Shown: positions 18,545 through 26,702 of the stretch, in pieces
How positions within the stretch are numbered: the stretch's first letter is position 1
Layout of the letters: each line of letters starts with the position of its first letter
NCBI GenBank assembly: GCA_016716125.1
Contig: JADJWZ010000011.1
Coordinates: 130,914 to 194,913, forward strand
Direction: 5' to 3'
Length of the DNA: 64,000 bases
Source of the DNA: Ignavibacteria bacterium
GTDB lineage: Bacteria > Bacteroidota > Ignavibacteria > Tepidaquicellales > Tepidaquicellaceae
Program-made: the position numbers and the translations under genes
The notes under the pieces: model-generated
The model's database searches: none
Told to the model about the DNA's origin: nothing
The model's input: only the letters and a program-made list of their open reading frames with translations

Positions 18545-18640
18545 TAGTATATATAAAATTATTTAAAGTAAGCTACAAATATATGGATAATGAAGATAGA
18601 TTTAAAGGACTATTTTGATACTCGGCGGGAAATTTTGAAA

Positions 18641-18673
18641 TAAAAAAAGCCGGCAATTTGGAATCGCCGGCTT
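18641..18673 (-). terminator. Intrinsic terminator behind the beta-barrel gene at 18696-19313
   Basis: On the minus strand an 8-bp GC-rich stem (AAGCCGGC at 18666-18673 read in reverse, paired with 18647-18654) encloses an 11-nt loop and is followed by a run of seven T (18641-18648 side). It lies 23 bp past the stop codon of the gene it serves. Confidence 0.85.
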
Positions 18674-18695
18674 AAGTAATTTTATATATAACATA

Positions 18696-19313
18696 TTACA
18701 GACCGAATTTAACTCCGCCTGTAATTTGAATACCGTTTGTTTTTGTAGTTGTGTTAACTGCTTTTGCAATGTTTGACAATCCTAATTCATATCCAAACTG
18801 AATAAATAAATCTGTTTTTGTTGCCACTCTAAAATCCATACCACCTCCGAATAGTAAAGAGAATTCAGTAGATTCGAAATTTGACTTTGTATCAATACTA
18901 GCTGATTGATTAGTAGTAGTCTGATCTTGAGTGGAACTTAGCAATATACCAAGAATTGGTCCTGCAATTAAATATGGTTTTATCTCAGTCAAAGGAAATT
19001 TAACTTTTAATAAAGCCGGAAATTGTAAAAAATTTCCTTTATTAACAACATCTACATTATTTACAGTAAATGAATTTCCTTTCATTACATATCTCAATCC
19101 GGGAACAATTGAAATCTGAGGTGACAATCCGAGTTCAAAAATACCACCCGCTATCAGTCCAACTTTTGAGGTTGTATTCTGAGTTGGAGTTTCGGTTGTG
19201 TTAGCAATGTTTATTCCCGCTTCCAATCCTATAGAAACTTTTACCTGAGCATTTGAATTTGTTGAAATCGATAAAACAATTAGGAGTAAACCCAATAATG
19301 TAATTTTTTTCAT
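18696..19313 (-). CDS. Outer-membrane beta-barrel protein (PorT-like)
   Basis: A 205-aa protein with a signal peptide ending in 'SNAQ' (cleavage near residue 23). The mature part alternates hydrophobic and polar residues in strands separated by short turns, for example 'ISIVPGLRYVMKG', 'LKPYLIAGPILGILL'-like and 'TDLFIQFGYELGL', and ends in an aromatic/hydrophobic strand 'GIQITGGVKFGL', as outer-membrane barrels do. This fits the PF13568 (PorT-like) class of eight-stranded barrels. Function unknown. It follows the lipoprotein gene at 19347 by 33 bp in the same direction and is closed by a terminator. Confidence 0.72.
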   Translation of the reverse strand: MKKITLLGLLLIVLSISTNSNAQVKVSIGLEAGINIANTTETPTQNTTSKVGLIAGGIFELGLSPQISIVPGLRYVMKGNSFTVNNVDVVNKGNFLQFPALLKVKFPLTEIKPYLIAGPILGILLSSTQDQTTTNQSASIDTKSNFESTEFSLLFGGGMDFRVATKTDLFIQFGYELGLSNIAKAVNTTTKTNGIQITGGVKFGL

Positions 19314-19346
19314 TTTTAGTTTAATTAATTAATAAAGAAAATATTT

Positions 19347-19763
19347 TTATTGCACTGTATAATTAACTGTTGTAGTATAAGCTGTTCCTGTTGCGCTGCC
19401 CACTTTACCTTCAATGACAAATGTCCATTGCTGGCCCTGAGCAAGTCCCTGAACCGGACCGAGATACATTGGATTTTGCTGTGTCCAGACTGTAGTTCCG
19501 TCACCGTTTATAACTTCATTGCTAATTTGTAGAGCCGGACAGCTTGCTGTAATTTTTGTTAAAGTAACGCCTGTACTTGGAACAAATTGAAAATATGGCT
19601 GATTAGTCTGGGGATCTGTTGCAATTGTTGTTGTAAAAGTAACATTTCCTGTTCCTCCGCCACCACCCGGATTAATAATACCGCCGCCTGTATTTGAAGT
19701 ACTGCTGCAGCTTGACATTATCAGGGCTAATAACAATGAAAGTGCTAAATAGATTTGTTTCAT
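19347..19763 (-). CDS. Small hypothetical lipoprotein
   Basis: A 138-aa protein with a lipoprotein signal peptide (lipobox 'IMSSC', Cys19), a Gly-rich linker 'GGGIINPGGGGGTGN' and a beta-rich C-terminal domain ('VTFTTTIATDPQTNQPYFQF', '...TTTVNYTVQ') that may be an Ig-like or jelly-roll fold. The Shine-Dalgarno AAGGAGA lies 6-12 bases before the ATG. Its leader is exceptional: a consensus-like promoter at 19968-19999 starts transcription at a predicted pseudoknotted RNA (19854-19962) with a T-run. No function recognised. The beta-barrel gene follows and is probably co-transcribed. Confidence 0.68.
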   Translation of the reverse strand: MKQIYLALSLLLALIMSSCSSTSNTGGGIINPGGGGGTGNVTFTTTIATDPQTNQPYFQFVPSTGVTLTKITASCPALQISNEVINGDGTTVWTQQNPMYLGPVQGLAQGQQWTFVIEGKVGSATGTAYTTTVNYTVQ

Positions 19764-19853
19764 TTCATCTCCTTTTGAAATTAAGATATGTTTAATTTAG
19801 TAAATTTGTTTTTTAAAAAAAATTGTGAATTTAAGTTGCAATAATTATTATAT

Positions 19854-19962
19854 AAAAACCCCCGTAAATTCTAAAAGCACTTTCAGGCGATGAAGATGCA
19901 ATATAAATGAATTTCCGGGGGAAATGAATTTAAAATTTTATTATGCATCTTCTTAATCGCCT
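19854..19962 (-). ncRNA. Candidate structured leader RNA or sRNA with pseudoknot topology and T-run
   Basis: Two long inverted repeats interleave. Pair 1: 19944-19962 with 19885-19900 (AGGCGAT and GAAGATGCA on the minus strand, 16 bp with a 3-nt bulge). Pair 2: 19909-19921 with 19859-19871 (CCCCCGGAAATTC with GAATTTACGGGGG, 12 of 13 pairs). On the minus strand the order is 1-2-1'-2', an H-type pseudoknot, and the last arm runs into TTTTT (19854-19858). A promoter lies immediately upstream, so the transcript should begin at the first arm. It is either an attenuator or riboswitch for the lipoprotein gene, whose ATG is about 90 nt further, or a free small RNA of about 108 nt. No known class was recognised. 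Confidence 0.55.
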
Positions 19963-19967
19963 TTGTA

Positions 19968-19999
19968 CAAAATTATATCTATTAAACTGCATTTGCAAA
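19968..19999 (-). promoter_or_regulatory. Bacteroidetes-consensus promoter upstream of the structured leader
   Basis: On the minus strand TTTG (19996-19999) and TAATTTTG (19968-19975) are separated by exactly 20 bp, matching the Bacteroidetes -33/-7 consensus TTTG / TAnnTTTG. The expected start point, a few bases after the -7 box, falls at about 19962-19964, the first base of the predicted RNA stem. Confidence 0.65.
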
Positions 20000-20145
20000 G
20001 AAAAAAAAATCCGGTTTTAGAACTTTATAGATGTAAAAATATGTGATATTTGATATATTTATTGAAAATTAAATCTTATTCTGTGTTTTTATAAAATTGA
20101 ATTTAGAAAAAATTTATTAAAATAAGTATAGCTGAATAATAAGTT

Positions 20146-21483
20146 TCAATTGATTTTTTTTCCATATTCAGAAATACGTGTCTTAAAATATGTTGAATCT
20201 TCAGGAAAGTTTTTAATGGAATTATTATAAAGCACATTAAAATCTTCCTTTCTGCCAAGATCCTCAAGCAGTAATCCCAGGTCTTTAGTTAACGATTTGT
20301 CAAGTTTTTGATTCAGATCAATAGCTTTTATAAGATTAGCAGCATCTTCCGTTTTTTCCTGCTCCGCAAGTATCTGTGAAGCATAGATCAAAGGAAAATA
20401 ATTTGCAGAGTCGAGTTTAAAAGATTTTTTGAAATTTAACAACGCTTCTTCCGGCTTATTCTCAAGCTGATTGATCTTGCCGAGATTTATATAAGCTTCC
20501 GGATTATCAGGTCTTATTTTGATAATTTTTTTCAAAATGTTTTTAGCATCACTGATTCTGTCCTGATTCATAAGGAAGATTGAGTAGCTGTTCATAGCTT
20601 CGAAGTTACTTACGTCTAATTCCAAAGCTGACTGATATAAACTGTCGGCTTCCGACAATGAATTCATTCTTTCTTTCAAAAGAGCATAATAGTAGTAAGA
20701 GTAAGAATCATTCGGATCAATTCGGATGGCTTTTTTATAAAGTTCTTCTGATTCATCATATTTATGCATTTCAAAAAGTGAATAAGCCCACCCGGTTAAA
20801 GCGTCAGTATAACGCGGATCAAGTTCAAGGGCATTTTCATACATAGTGATCGACTCATCGAATTTTCCCTGATCAGAAAGTATATATCCGTACAATGTAT
20901 AAGCCATTACGTCATCATTTTCGGGAGGATTTGAGATTGAATAATCGATCATATCCATTGCAAGATCTGTATTCATATCATCAGAGCCATATGAATAATA
21001 ATAATAATAAGCGAGCATATACGGCTGAGTAAAAATGAGAACATACCGCGCGGCGTCATAAAGTATTTTGTCCAGATCAGTTAAATCTCCTGAAAAAGTC
21101 CTCGAAGGTTTTCCCAGTATCCGCGTAGTCAGATAAATTTTTTTGTCAGCCAAAACCACTTCACCTGTGATCCTGGTCTGTTTCTTTCCGAGAAAGTTCT
21201 TTACATTCTGAATCAGGGATTTCAAAGAAATACCCGATCCCGGGATTACAATCTCAAGCTGCGAATCATACATAACGGGATTATAGTCAAGCAGGGGAAA
21301 TGCAGTATCGGCTTTACTTTCGATGTCCTTAATATTGTCCATCAGTTTGCTGACAATTGCCTGACCGGTGATATTCTGTCTTTCCAGATCAAGCGGAACC
21401 TGAAACACTTCGATCACAACTGTATCTCTATTGAATTCTTTATATATAAGAATTCCGATCACAACAAGTACGGATATGATCAC
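20146..21483 (-). CDS. Membrane-anchored TPR protein, start uncertain
   Basis: A 445-aa protein beginning at a GTG (21483) directly in a transmembrane helix ('IISVLVVIGILIYKEF'). A globular domain (about 20-160, including 'VIEVFQVPLDLERQNITGQAIVSKL') is followed by at least six TPR repeats (about 185-420) with typical 'A-L-x-G-x-x-x-x-x-x-G-x-x-x-x-A' spacing. The frame is open for about 45 further codons upstream without ATG, GTG or TTG, and encodes a plausible charged cytoplasmic segment ('...EKTENSQKPAKLDSASKS'). The true start may therefore lie upstream at a rare codon, or sequence has been lost. The role is a scaffold of unknown specificity. Confidence 0.68.
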   Translation of the reverse strand: MIISVLVVIGILIYKEFNRDTVVIEVFQVPLDLERQNITGQAIVSKLMDNIKDIESKADTAFPLLDYNPVMYDSQLEIVIPGSGISLKSLIQNVKNFLGKKQTRITGEVVLADKKIYLTTRILGKPSRTFSGDLTDLDKILYDAARYVLIFTQPYMLAYYYYYSYGSDDMNTDLAMDMIDYSISNPPENDDVMAYTLYGYILSDQGKFDESITMYENALELDPRYTDALTGWAYSLFEMHKYDESEELYKKAIRIDPNDSYSYYYYALLKERMNSLSEADSLYQSALELDVSNFEAMNSYSIFLMNQDRISDAKNILKKIIKIRPDNPEAYINLGKINQLENKPEEALLNFKKSFKLDSANYFPLIYASQILAEQEKTEDAANLIKAIDLNQKLDKSLTKDLGLLLEDLGRKEDFNVLYNNSIKNFPEDSTYFKTRISEYGKKIN

Positions 21484-21717
21484 GACATCAAGCGCAATGG
21501 ATCTGAATGCGCTTATGCTTTTTGAAGCGCTGTCGAGCTTTGCCGGCTTCTGGCTATTTTCAGTCTTCTCAGCGATAGATAATTTCTTTAAGTAAGAAAA
21601 ATAAAGTTATTGAAAATTAATTGTGATAAAATAAATAAATTAATATTAAGATTCTTTCATTTAATCTCACTCCTGAAATAATTATATTTCTTTTATATCA
21701 GAAATCACTGATCTCTT

Positions 21718-21921
21718 ATGGAATCAGAAAATACAGTATTGCAGGGAAATGATTTTCCTGAAGATCCTTCTCAGAAGCAGCGGGAAAATGTGATCCCGGA
21801 ATTTCCGGACAAAGGAAAATATTACAATAAAAAAGATATAGCGCTATTTTATCTGATTTCCGGCATTACAATAGTTAATCTGATATTATTTGTTTACACA
21901 GCAGTAAAAAAATTCTCTTAA
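21718..21921 (+). CDS. Small single-pass membrane protein, hypothetical
   Basis: A 67-aa protein with a polar N-terminus (1-40, several Pro and acidic residues) and one C-terminal transmembrane helix (about 42-62, 'ALFYLISGITIVNLILFVYTA') followed by 'VKKFS', so the N-terminus is probably cytoplasmic or the protein is tail-anchored. No family recognised. It ends 19 bp before ygfZ in the same direction. Confidence 0.55.
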   Translation: MESENTVLQGNDFPEDPSQKQRENVIPEFPDKGKYYNKKDIALFYLISGITIVNLILFVYTAVKKFS

Positions 21922-21940
21922 GTAATTTTATAAAATTCAT

Positions 21941-22852
21941 TTGCCCGTCAGCTACTTCATCAATAAATCCGGATTGATAAACGCATCAGGCGCTGATCTG
22001 ACTGACTTCATTAACAGAATGTCCACAAACGATTTCAGGAATTTTCCTGCGGGCGAATTCAAATATACATTTTTAACTTCTGATAAGGGACGGATTATTG
22101 ATCTTATTAATTTTGTGAATTTCAGCGATGCCAAATATTTCTTCTGCACAGACGGATATGAAAATAAAATAATATCGCATCTGAATAAGTATATTATAAT
22201 GGATGATGTGAGCTTGAGTAAAGCTGAAGGAGAATATTCGCTGATCACAATTTTTACAGATGAACCTGCTGCTGTATCTAAGGAACTGTTCAATATAGAA
22301 TTAGAAGACATTAAAAAGAATAAAGTTTACCGGATCAATGAAAAAGATATTTTATTTCAGGATGATGTGAAATTTCCGGCTTTAAAAATTCTCTGCGCTG
22401 ATGAGCATGTTGATGTTTACAGAAAGTTACTTAAAGAATATAAACTGCTGAGCAGTGAAGAATATGAATATATAAGGATTAATGCGATGCTTCCCGAAGG
22501 CGTGAATGAATTAAATGAAGAGATCAATCCGATGGAATGCGGACTTGAAAAATATATTTCATTTGCAAAAGGATGTTACATAGGACAGGAAGTGATAGCG
22601 AGAATTGAATCACAGGGAAAGATACCAAAGCAAATGGTATTAATAACTTCGGAAACCGGATTTGAAAAAGGTGATAAAATTTTCAACGGAGAAAAGGAAG
22701 CCGGATTTGTTACAAGCGCAATTTTTTATGATAACAAATATTCAGGACTGGCATTTATAAGAAGCGCTGAACTGACTGAATCAGGAAATTACTTTGTCAA
22801 AAAAAACGACGGTAATTCTGAAGTAAAAATAAATTCCAAAGAAAATAAATAA
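21941..22852 (+). CDS. ygfZ: YgfZ/GcvT-fold folate-binding protein
   Basis: A 303-aa member of the YgfZ/IBA57 family. The family hallmark 'KGCYIGQEVIAR' (K-G-C-[YF]-x-G-Q-E) is at about residues 209-220. The N-terminus matches the tetrahydrofolate-binding GcvT-like fold ('DFINRMSTNDF', 'TSDKGRIIDLINF'). YgfZ helps to assemble or repair certain Fe-S clusters in a folate-dependent manner. The only suitable start is a TTG at 21941. It is a cytoplasmic protein of usual length. Confidence 0.85.
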   Translation: MPVSYFINKSGLINASGADLTDFINRMSTNDFRNFPAGEFKYTFLTSDKGRIIDLINFVNFSDAKYFFCTDGYENKIISHLNKYIIMDDVSLSKAEGEYSLITIFTDEPAAVSKELFNIELEDIKKNKVYRINEKDILFQDDVKFPALKILCADEHVDVYRKLLKEYKLLSSEEYEYIRINAMLPEGVNELNEEINPMECGLEKYISFAKGCYIGQEVIARIESQGKIPKQMVLITSETGFEKGDKIFNGEKEAGFVTSAIFYDNKYSGLAFIRSAELTESGNYFVKKNDGNSEVKINSKENK

Positions 22853-22885
22853 TAATTTAATACAACTAATAATATATAAACTAAC

Positions 22886-23950
22886 ATGAACAAAAAAACT
22901 TTAAAGATACTCGGAAAGGAAAATGAGTATCTGCTTTCACACAAATGTAAAACAATACCTAAGGAAACGCTGCATTTACCCGGAAAAGATTTTATAGACA
23001 GAGTATGGAAAGATTCAGACAGATCACCGAATGTACTGAGAAATATGCAGCTCATATATAATACAGGAAGATTAGCCGGAACAGGATACGTTTCAGTACT
23101 GCCTGTGGATCAGGGTATAGAACATTCAGCCGGAGCTTCATTCGCGCCGAATCCAATTTATTTCGATCCTGAGAATATAGTAAAGCTTGCGCTTGAAGGC
23201 GGATGTAATGCAGTCGCTTCAACGCTTGGAGTGCTTGGTTCCGTTGCAAGAAAGTATGCGCATAAAATTCCTTTTATTATGAAATTCAATCACAATGAAT
23301 TCTTATCATATCCCAACAAATATGATCAGATTTTTTTTGCGGACATAGATCAGGCGTTTGATATGGGTGCGGTAGCAGTCGGCGCAACAATTTATTTCGG
23401 ATCGGATGAATCAGCGAGACAGATACAGGAAGTGTCACAGGCGTTTGCATATGCGCACGAACTTGGAATGGTTACAATACTCTGGTGCTATTTGAGAAAT
23501 TCCGCATTCAATGTAAAAGGAGATAAGGATTATCATACATCTGCAGATCTTACAGGACAGGCAAATCATCTCGGCGTAACTATAGAAGCTGATATAATAA
23601 AACAGAAACTTCCTGACAATAACGGCGGATACAACGCTATAAAATTCGGAAAGACTAATAAATTAGTTTATGAAAAACTAACTTCGGACAATCCTATAGA
23701 CCTTACAAGATATCAGGTTGCGAATAATTATATGGGAAGATGCGGTCTTATAAATTCAGGCGGAGCATCCACCGGCAAGGGCGACTCTGATCTGAAGGAA
23801 GCGGTTACAACAGCTGTAATAAACAAACGCGCCGGAGGCATGGGTCTTATCTCCGGTCGAAAAGCGTTTCAGAAACCAATGAAAGACGGCATCGATCTCC
23901 TTAATACGATACAGGATGTTTACCTCGATGACGGCGTTACAATTGCATAA
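22886..23950 (+). CDS. fbaB: Class I fructose-bisphosphate aldolase, FbaB/DhnA type
   Basis: A 354-aa cytoplasmic glycolytic enzyme that splits or forms fructose-1,6-bisphosphate. It shows the signatures of the archaeal-type class I enzyme: 'LPVDQGIEHSAGASF' near residue 70, 'FIMKFNHNEFLSYPNKYDQIFFADI' near 130 with the conserved 'K-F-N-H' segment, and 'GATIYFGSDES'. The C-terminal phosphate-binding part ('GRCGLINSGGAS', 'AGGMGLISGRKAFQKP') is complete. The Schiff-base lysine is expected in the 'IKFGKTNKLVYEKL' region or in 'EADIIKQKL'; which one cannot be told without alignment. The next gene is a 32-aa basic protein. Confidence 0.88.
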   Translation: MNKKTLKILGKENEYLLSHKCKTIPKETLHLPGKDFIDRVWKDSDRSPNVLRNMQLIYNTGRLAGTGYVSVLPVDQGIEHSAGASFAPNPIYFDPENIVKLALEGGCNAVASTLGVLGSVARKYAHKIPFIMKFNHNEFLSYPNKYDQIFFADIDQAFDMGAVAVGATIYFGSDESARQIQEVSQAFAYAHELGMVTILWCYLRNSAFNVKGDKDYHTSADLTGQANHLGVTIEADIIKQKLPDNNGGYNAIKFGKTNKLVYEKLTSDNPIDLTRYQVANNYMGRCGLINSGGASTGKGDSDLKEAVTTAVINKRAGGMGLISGRKAFQKPMKDGIDLLNTIQDVYLDDGVTIA

Positions 23951-23977
23951 AATTTTTTTAATAATAATAATATAATA

Positions 23978-24076
23978 ATGAACAAACCAAAAAAGAAAGC
24001 TTTAGCGAAACACAGAAAAAACGCAAAGAAAGTAAAAGCAAAGATCAGCGCTTCTTTGAAAAATAAAAAGTCGTAA
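23978..24076 (+). CDS. Very small basic protein (32 aa)
   Basis: A 32-codon frame 28 bp behind fbaB: it starts 'MNKPKKKALAKHRKNAKK' and ends 'SASLKNKKS'. Nearly half of the residues are Lys or Arg. Such Lys-rich 30-40-aa proteins with a 'K-K-x-L-x-K-H-R-K' core occur in several phyla and are suspected ribosome- or RNA-associated proteins, but no family can be named. The codon usage is like that of its neighbours. It could be a chance frame, but its strongly biased composition in a region that is otherwise non-coding speaks for a gene. Confidence 0.5.
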   Translation: MNKPKKKALAKHRKNAKKVKAKISASLKNKKS

Positions 24077-24379
24077 AGTAAGTTTCGGGACTTTTGTAAA
24101 GAATGATAGTTTCTAGCAGCGTTCCCAACGGAGTTGGGCGAAGACACAAAGGTTTACAAACGCGTAAATAATGACTATATAAAACTATTAAAAAACCTAT
24201 AGTTATTGTTTTGAAATCGGATGAACTGAACTGATTAATTTGTTAAATGAGTGCGGTCAAAAGTATTTTTAAAAACATATAGAATTCTGTAAATCAAGCC
24301 AAATTATTCGGGAAGTTCTAATTCTAATTAAGTAAGTTTAAATAAAAATCAGTTATATAATTATTCAGCCGTGAATTAA
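24077..24379. other. Gene-free stretch with one copy of a short intergenic repeat
   Basis: No convincing reading frame. At 24117-24137 'CGTTCCCAACGGAGTTGGG' forms a short hairpin; a near-identical copy is at 32422-32445 ('CGTTCCCAAACGGAGTCTGGG'). This is probably a dispersed intergenic repeat. The remainder is AT-rich. Confidence 0.5.
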
Positions 24380-25303
24380 ATGAAAAAATTCATTCTGATA
24401 TTTTTTTTAACATTCACGGCTGCATTTACGCCTATTGCCGCTAAATATGTAGTCGGCGTAATATCTCCTTTGTCTCTTGCATTTCTGAGATTCGGCATTG
24501 CAACAATACTTCTGCTGATAGTCTTTGCATATAATAACGGAAATTTTAATATTGATAAAAAAGACAGACTTTTATTTCTAATGCTGGGACTTCTTGTAAT
24601 TCCCATAAACCAATTCTGTTTTCTCGTCGGCGTGAAATTATCGGTAGCGTCACATTCAGGAATATTATATGCATGTACTCCTTTAATAATATATCTTATT
24701 TCAGTCAGACAGAAAAACGAGAAGTTCGAGATGAAAAAACTTATCACAATTTCTCTCACGATCATCGGAATACTTGTAATATTTTATGAAAACATTTTCG
24801 CACCGTCAATTCCGGGTGTAAATTTTCTTCTCGGGGACACGCTGCTTTTCCTGGCAGTCGCTTCATGGTCGGTATATCTTGCATTCAGCAGGAGACTGAT
24901 CTTAAAATACGGCGCATTAAAGACGCAGACCATTTCATTTCTGATCGGAATTATTTTATACATACCAATATTTTTATTTGACGTAAAAAATCTTTCCTTT
25001 GAAAATGTAAACGGGTATGTCATACTCGGATTTCTTCATCTCACTTTGCTTGTAGCATTCGGGAGTTATTTTCTTTACAGCTATTCAGTGAAGGTAATTA
25101 AGACAAGTACGCTTACCACATTAACAAACACATCGCCTGTCATTACTATTCTGTTTTCCTGGGTATTATTAAATGAAAAATTATCTTATTTTTTTATCAT
25201 AGGCGCGGTGATAACAATGACGGGAGTAATATTAACGCAGATGCAGAAAGACGAAACATTAATCGCTAATATTGAAAGATCGGATCTGAATGACAGACAA
25301 TAA
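24380..25303 (+). CDS. EamA-family (DMT superfamily) transporter
   Basis: A 307-aa inner-membrane protein with ten hydrophobic helices in two EamA repeats (about 3-135 and 145-290). The first repeat has 'SPLSLAFLRFGIATILLL', the second the typical 'LTTLTNTSPVITILFSWVLLNEKLSYFFIIGAVITMTGV' end. Members export small metabolites or amino acids; the substrate cannot be told. It begins a compact run of five plus-strand genes; the next gene overlaps its end by 14 bp. Confidence 0.82.
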   Translation: MKKFILIFFLTFTAAFTPIAAKYVVGVISPLSLAFLRFGIATILLLIVFAYNNGNFNIDKKDRLLFLMLGLLVIPINQFCFLVGVKLSVASHSGILYACTPLIIYLISVRQKNEKFEMKKLITISLTIIGILVIFYENIFAPSIPGVNFLLGDTLLFLAVASWSVYLAFSRRLILKYGALKTQTISFLIGIILYIPIFLFDVKNLSFENVNGYVILGFLHLTLLVAFGSYFLYSYSVKVIKTSTLTTLTNTSPVITILFSWVLLNEKLSYFFIIGAVITMTGVILTQMQKDETLIANIERSDLNDRQ

Positions 25304-26699
25304 TAAATTAAAATCGGAAATAAAAATTAAAGCTGCGTTATATTCGCTTTATACCGCCGTATTCATTACGCTGATAAAAATTATCGCAGCGTATTTCAGC
25401 GGAAGTCTCGGAATACTTTCGGAAGTATTTAATTCAGGCATTGATATATTTGTCTGTCTTGTATCAATAATCTCGATCAAATATTCTTCAAGACCGCCGG
25501 ACAAGGATCACAATTACGGGCATGAAAAGGCGGAAAATTTCTCCGCGCTGTTTCAGGTGTTTATATTATTCATAACTTCATCTTACATAATTTATGAAGC
25601 GATTAGCCGCCTGTTCATAAAGCCGGAGACGGAACTGAATATTAATCTGTGGATCATCGGTTCGATTATATTCACTATACTTATCGACATTAACAGGGCG
25701 AAAAAATTAAAGGCGGTCGCAAAAGCAACAAACTCAAGCGCGCTCGAAGCCGATGCGCTTCATTTTTCAAGCGATATTCTGAGTTCAACTGTGGTGCTTG
25801 TCGGATTGCTGCTTACATATTTCAATGTCAGTAAAATCGCCGATACTATTGCAGCGCTGGTAGTAACACTGATCATAATCAGACTCGGATATAAACTGAT
25901 GAAAAAATCCTTTAACACTTTAATGGATAAAGTACCGGAAGGACTTTATGAAAAAATAAAATATGAAACGCTTTTAATAAAAGGAGTTGAGGGAATTAAC
26001 AGTTTCCGGATCAGGACTTCTGGAAGCATTACATATATAGATATGACAATTGAAATAAGCCGGCTAGTGCCTTTCTCCAAAGCGCATGACATTATGGATA
26101 ATGTGGAAAAGAGAATAAATGAATTGACAGAGAATGCTGATATTGTTATTCACTCTGAGCCGGTGGAAACAAAAAATGAATCCATCAATGATAAGATAAG
26201 ACTTGTAGTAAATGACTTCGGTCTTAAGTGTCATGATATTTTTTCTCATAAGACGGACAATGAAATTTTTTCTGAGCTGCATATAGAAATAGACAGCACA
26301 AATGATCTTACAAAGGCGCATAAGATAGTTTCGGAAGTTGAAAAGAAAATACTCGAGAAGATAGATGTCATATCTCATCTGCAGATCCACATTGACGAGC
26401 CGAGCGAAATACTTTTTGACACTACGGATATTACGGAAAGCTCAACTGAAATAATAAGAGAAGTAAAAAATATTCTTGATGAAAACAAGGAAGTGATCTC
26501 AAGCGAAAGCATACAGGTAGTAAGTACAAACGGTAAGTTAAGGATTTCACTGGTATGCACGTTTGATCATATTAATTCATTTGAACAGGTTCATGACATT
26601 GTAACTCAGCTTGAGAGCAAGATATATCTTACTTTAAAAGAAAATTATCCGAAATTAGCAAATGTAATTATTCATTCAGAACCGTCAAAATTAAATTAA
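25290..26699 (+). CDS. Cation diffusion facilitator with three tandem C-terminal dimerisation domains
   Basis: A 469-aa CDF transporter. Six membrane helices occupy about 15-205. The metal-site positions are Asn48/Asp52 in TM2 ('NSGID') and His158/Asp162 in TM5 ('HFSSD'); TM2 therefore has Asn where Zn transporters usually have His or Asp. The usual single cytoplasmic ferredoxin-like domain is present three times (about 216-291, 296-371 and 385-466), each with the 'x-H-D/K-I-V/M-x-x-V/L-E-x-x-I' helix and an 'I-H-x-E/D-P' end. Normal CDF proteins are about 300 aa. It exports divalent metal, probably by proton exchange; the metal is not known. It overlaps the previous gene and precedes the oxidoreductase by 3 bp. 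Confidence 0.85.
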   Translation: MTDNNKLKSEIKIKAALYSLYTAVFITLIKIIAAYFSGSLGILSEVFNSGIDIFVCLVSIISIKYSSRPPDKDHNYGHEKAENFSALFQVFILFITSSYIIYEAISRLFIKPETELNINLWIIGSIIFTILIDINRAKKLKAVAKATNSSALEADALHFSSDILSSTVVLVGLLLTYFNVSKIADTIAALVVTLIIIRLGYKLMKKSFNTLMDKVPEGLYEKIKYETLLIKGVEGINSFRIRTSGSITYIDMTIEISRLVPFSKAHDIMDNVEKRINELTENADIVIHSEPVETKNESINDKIRLVVNDFGLKCHDIFSHKTDNEIFSELHIEIDSTNDLTKAHKIVSEVEKKILEKIDVISHLQIHIDEPSEILFDTTDITESSTEIIREVKNILDENKEVISSESIQVVSTNGKLRISLVCTFDHINSFEQVHDIVTQLESKIYLTLKENYPKLANVIIHSEPSKLN

Positions 26700-26702
26700 C
26701 TT

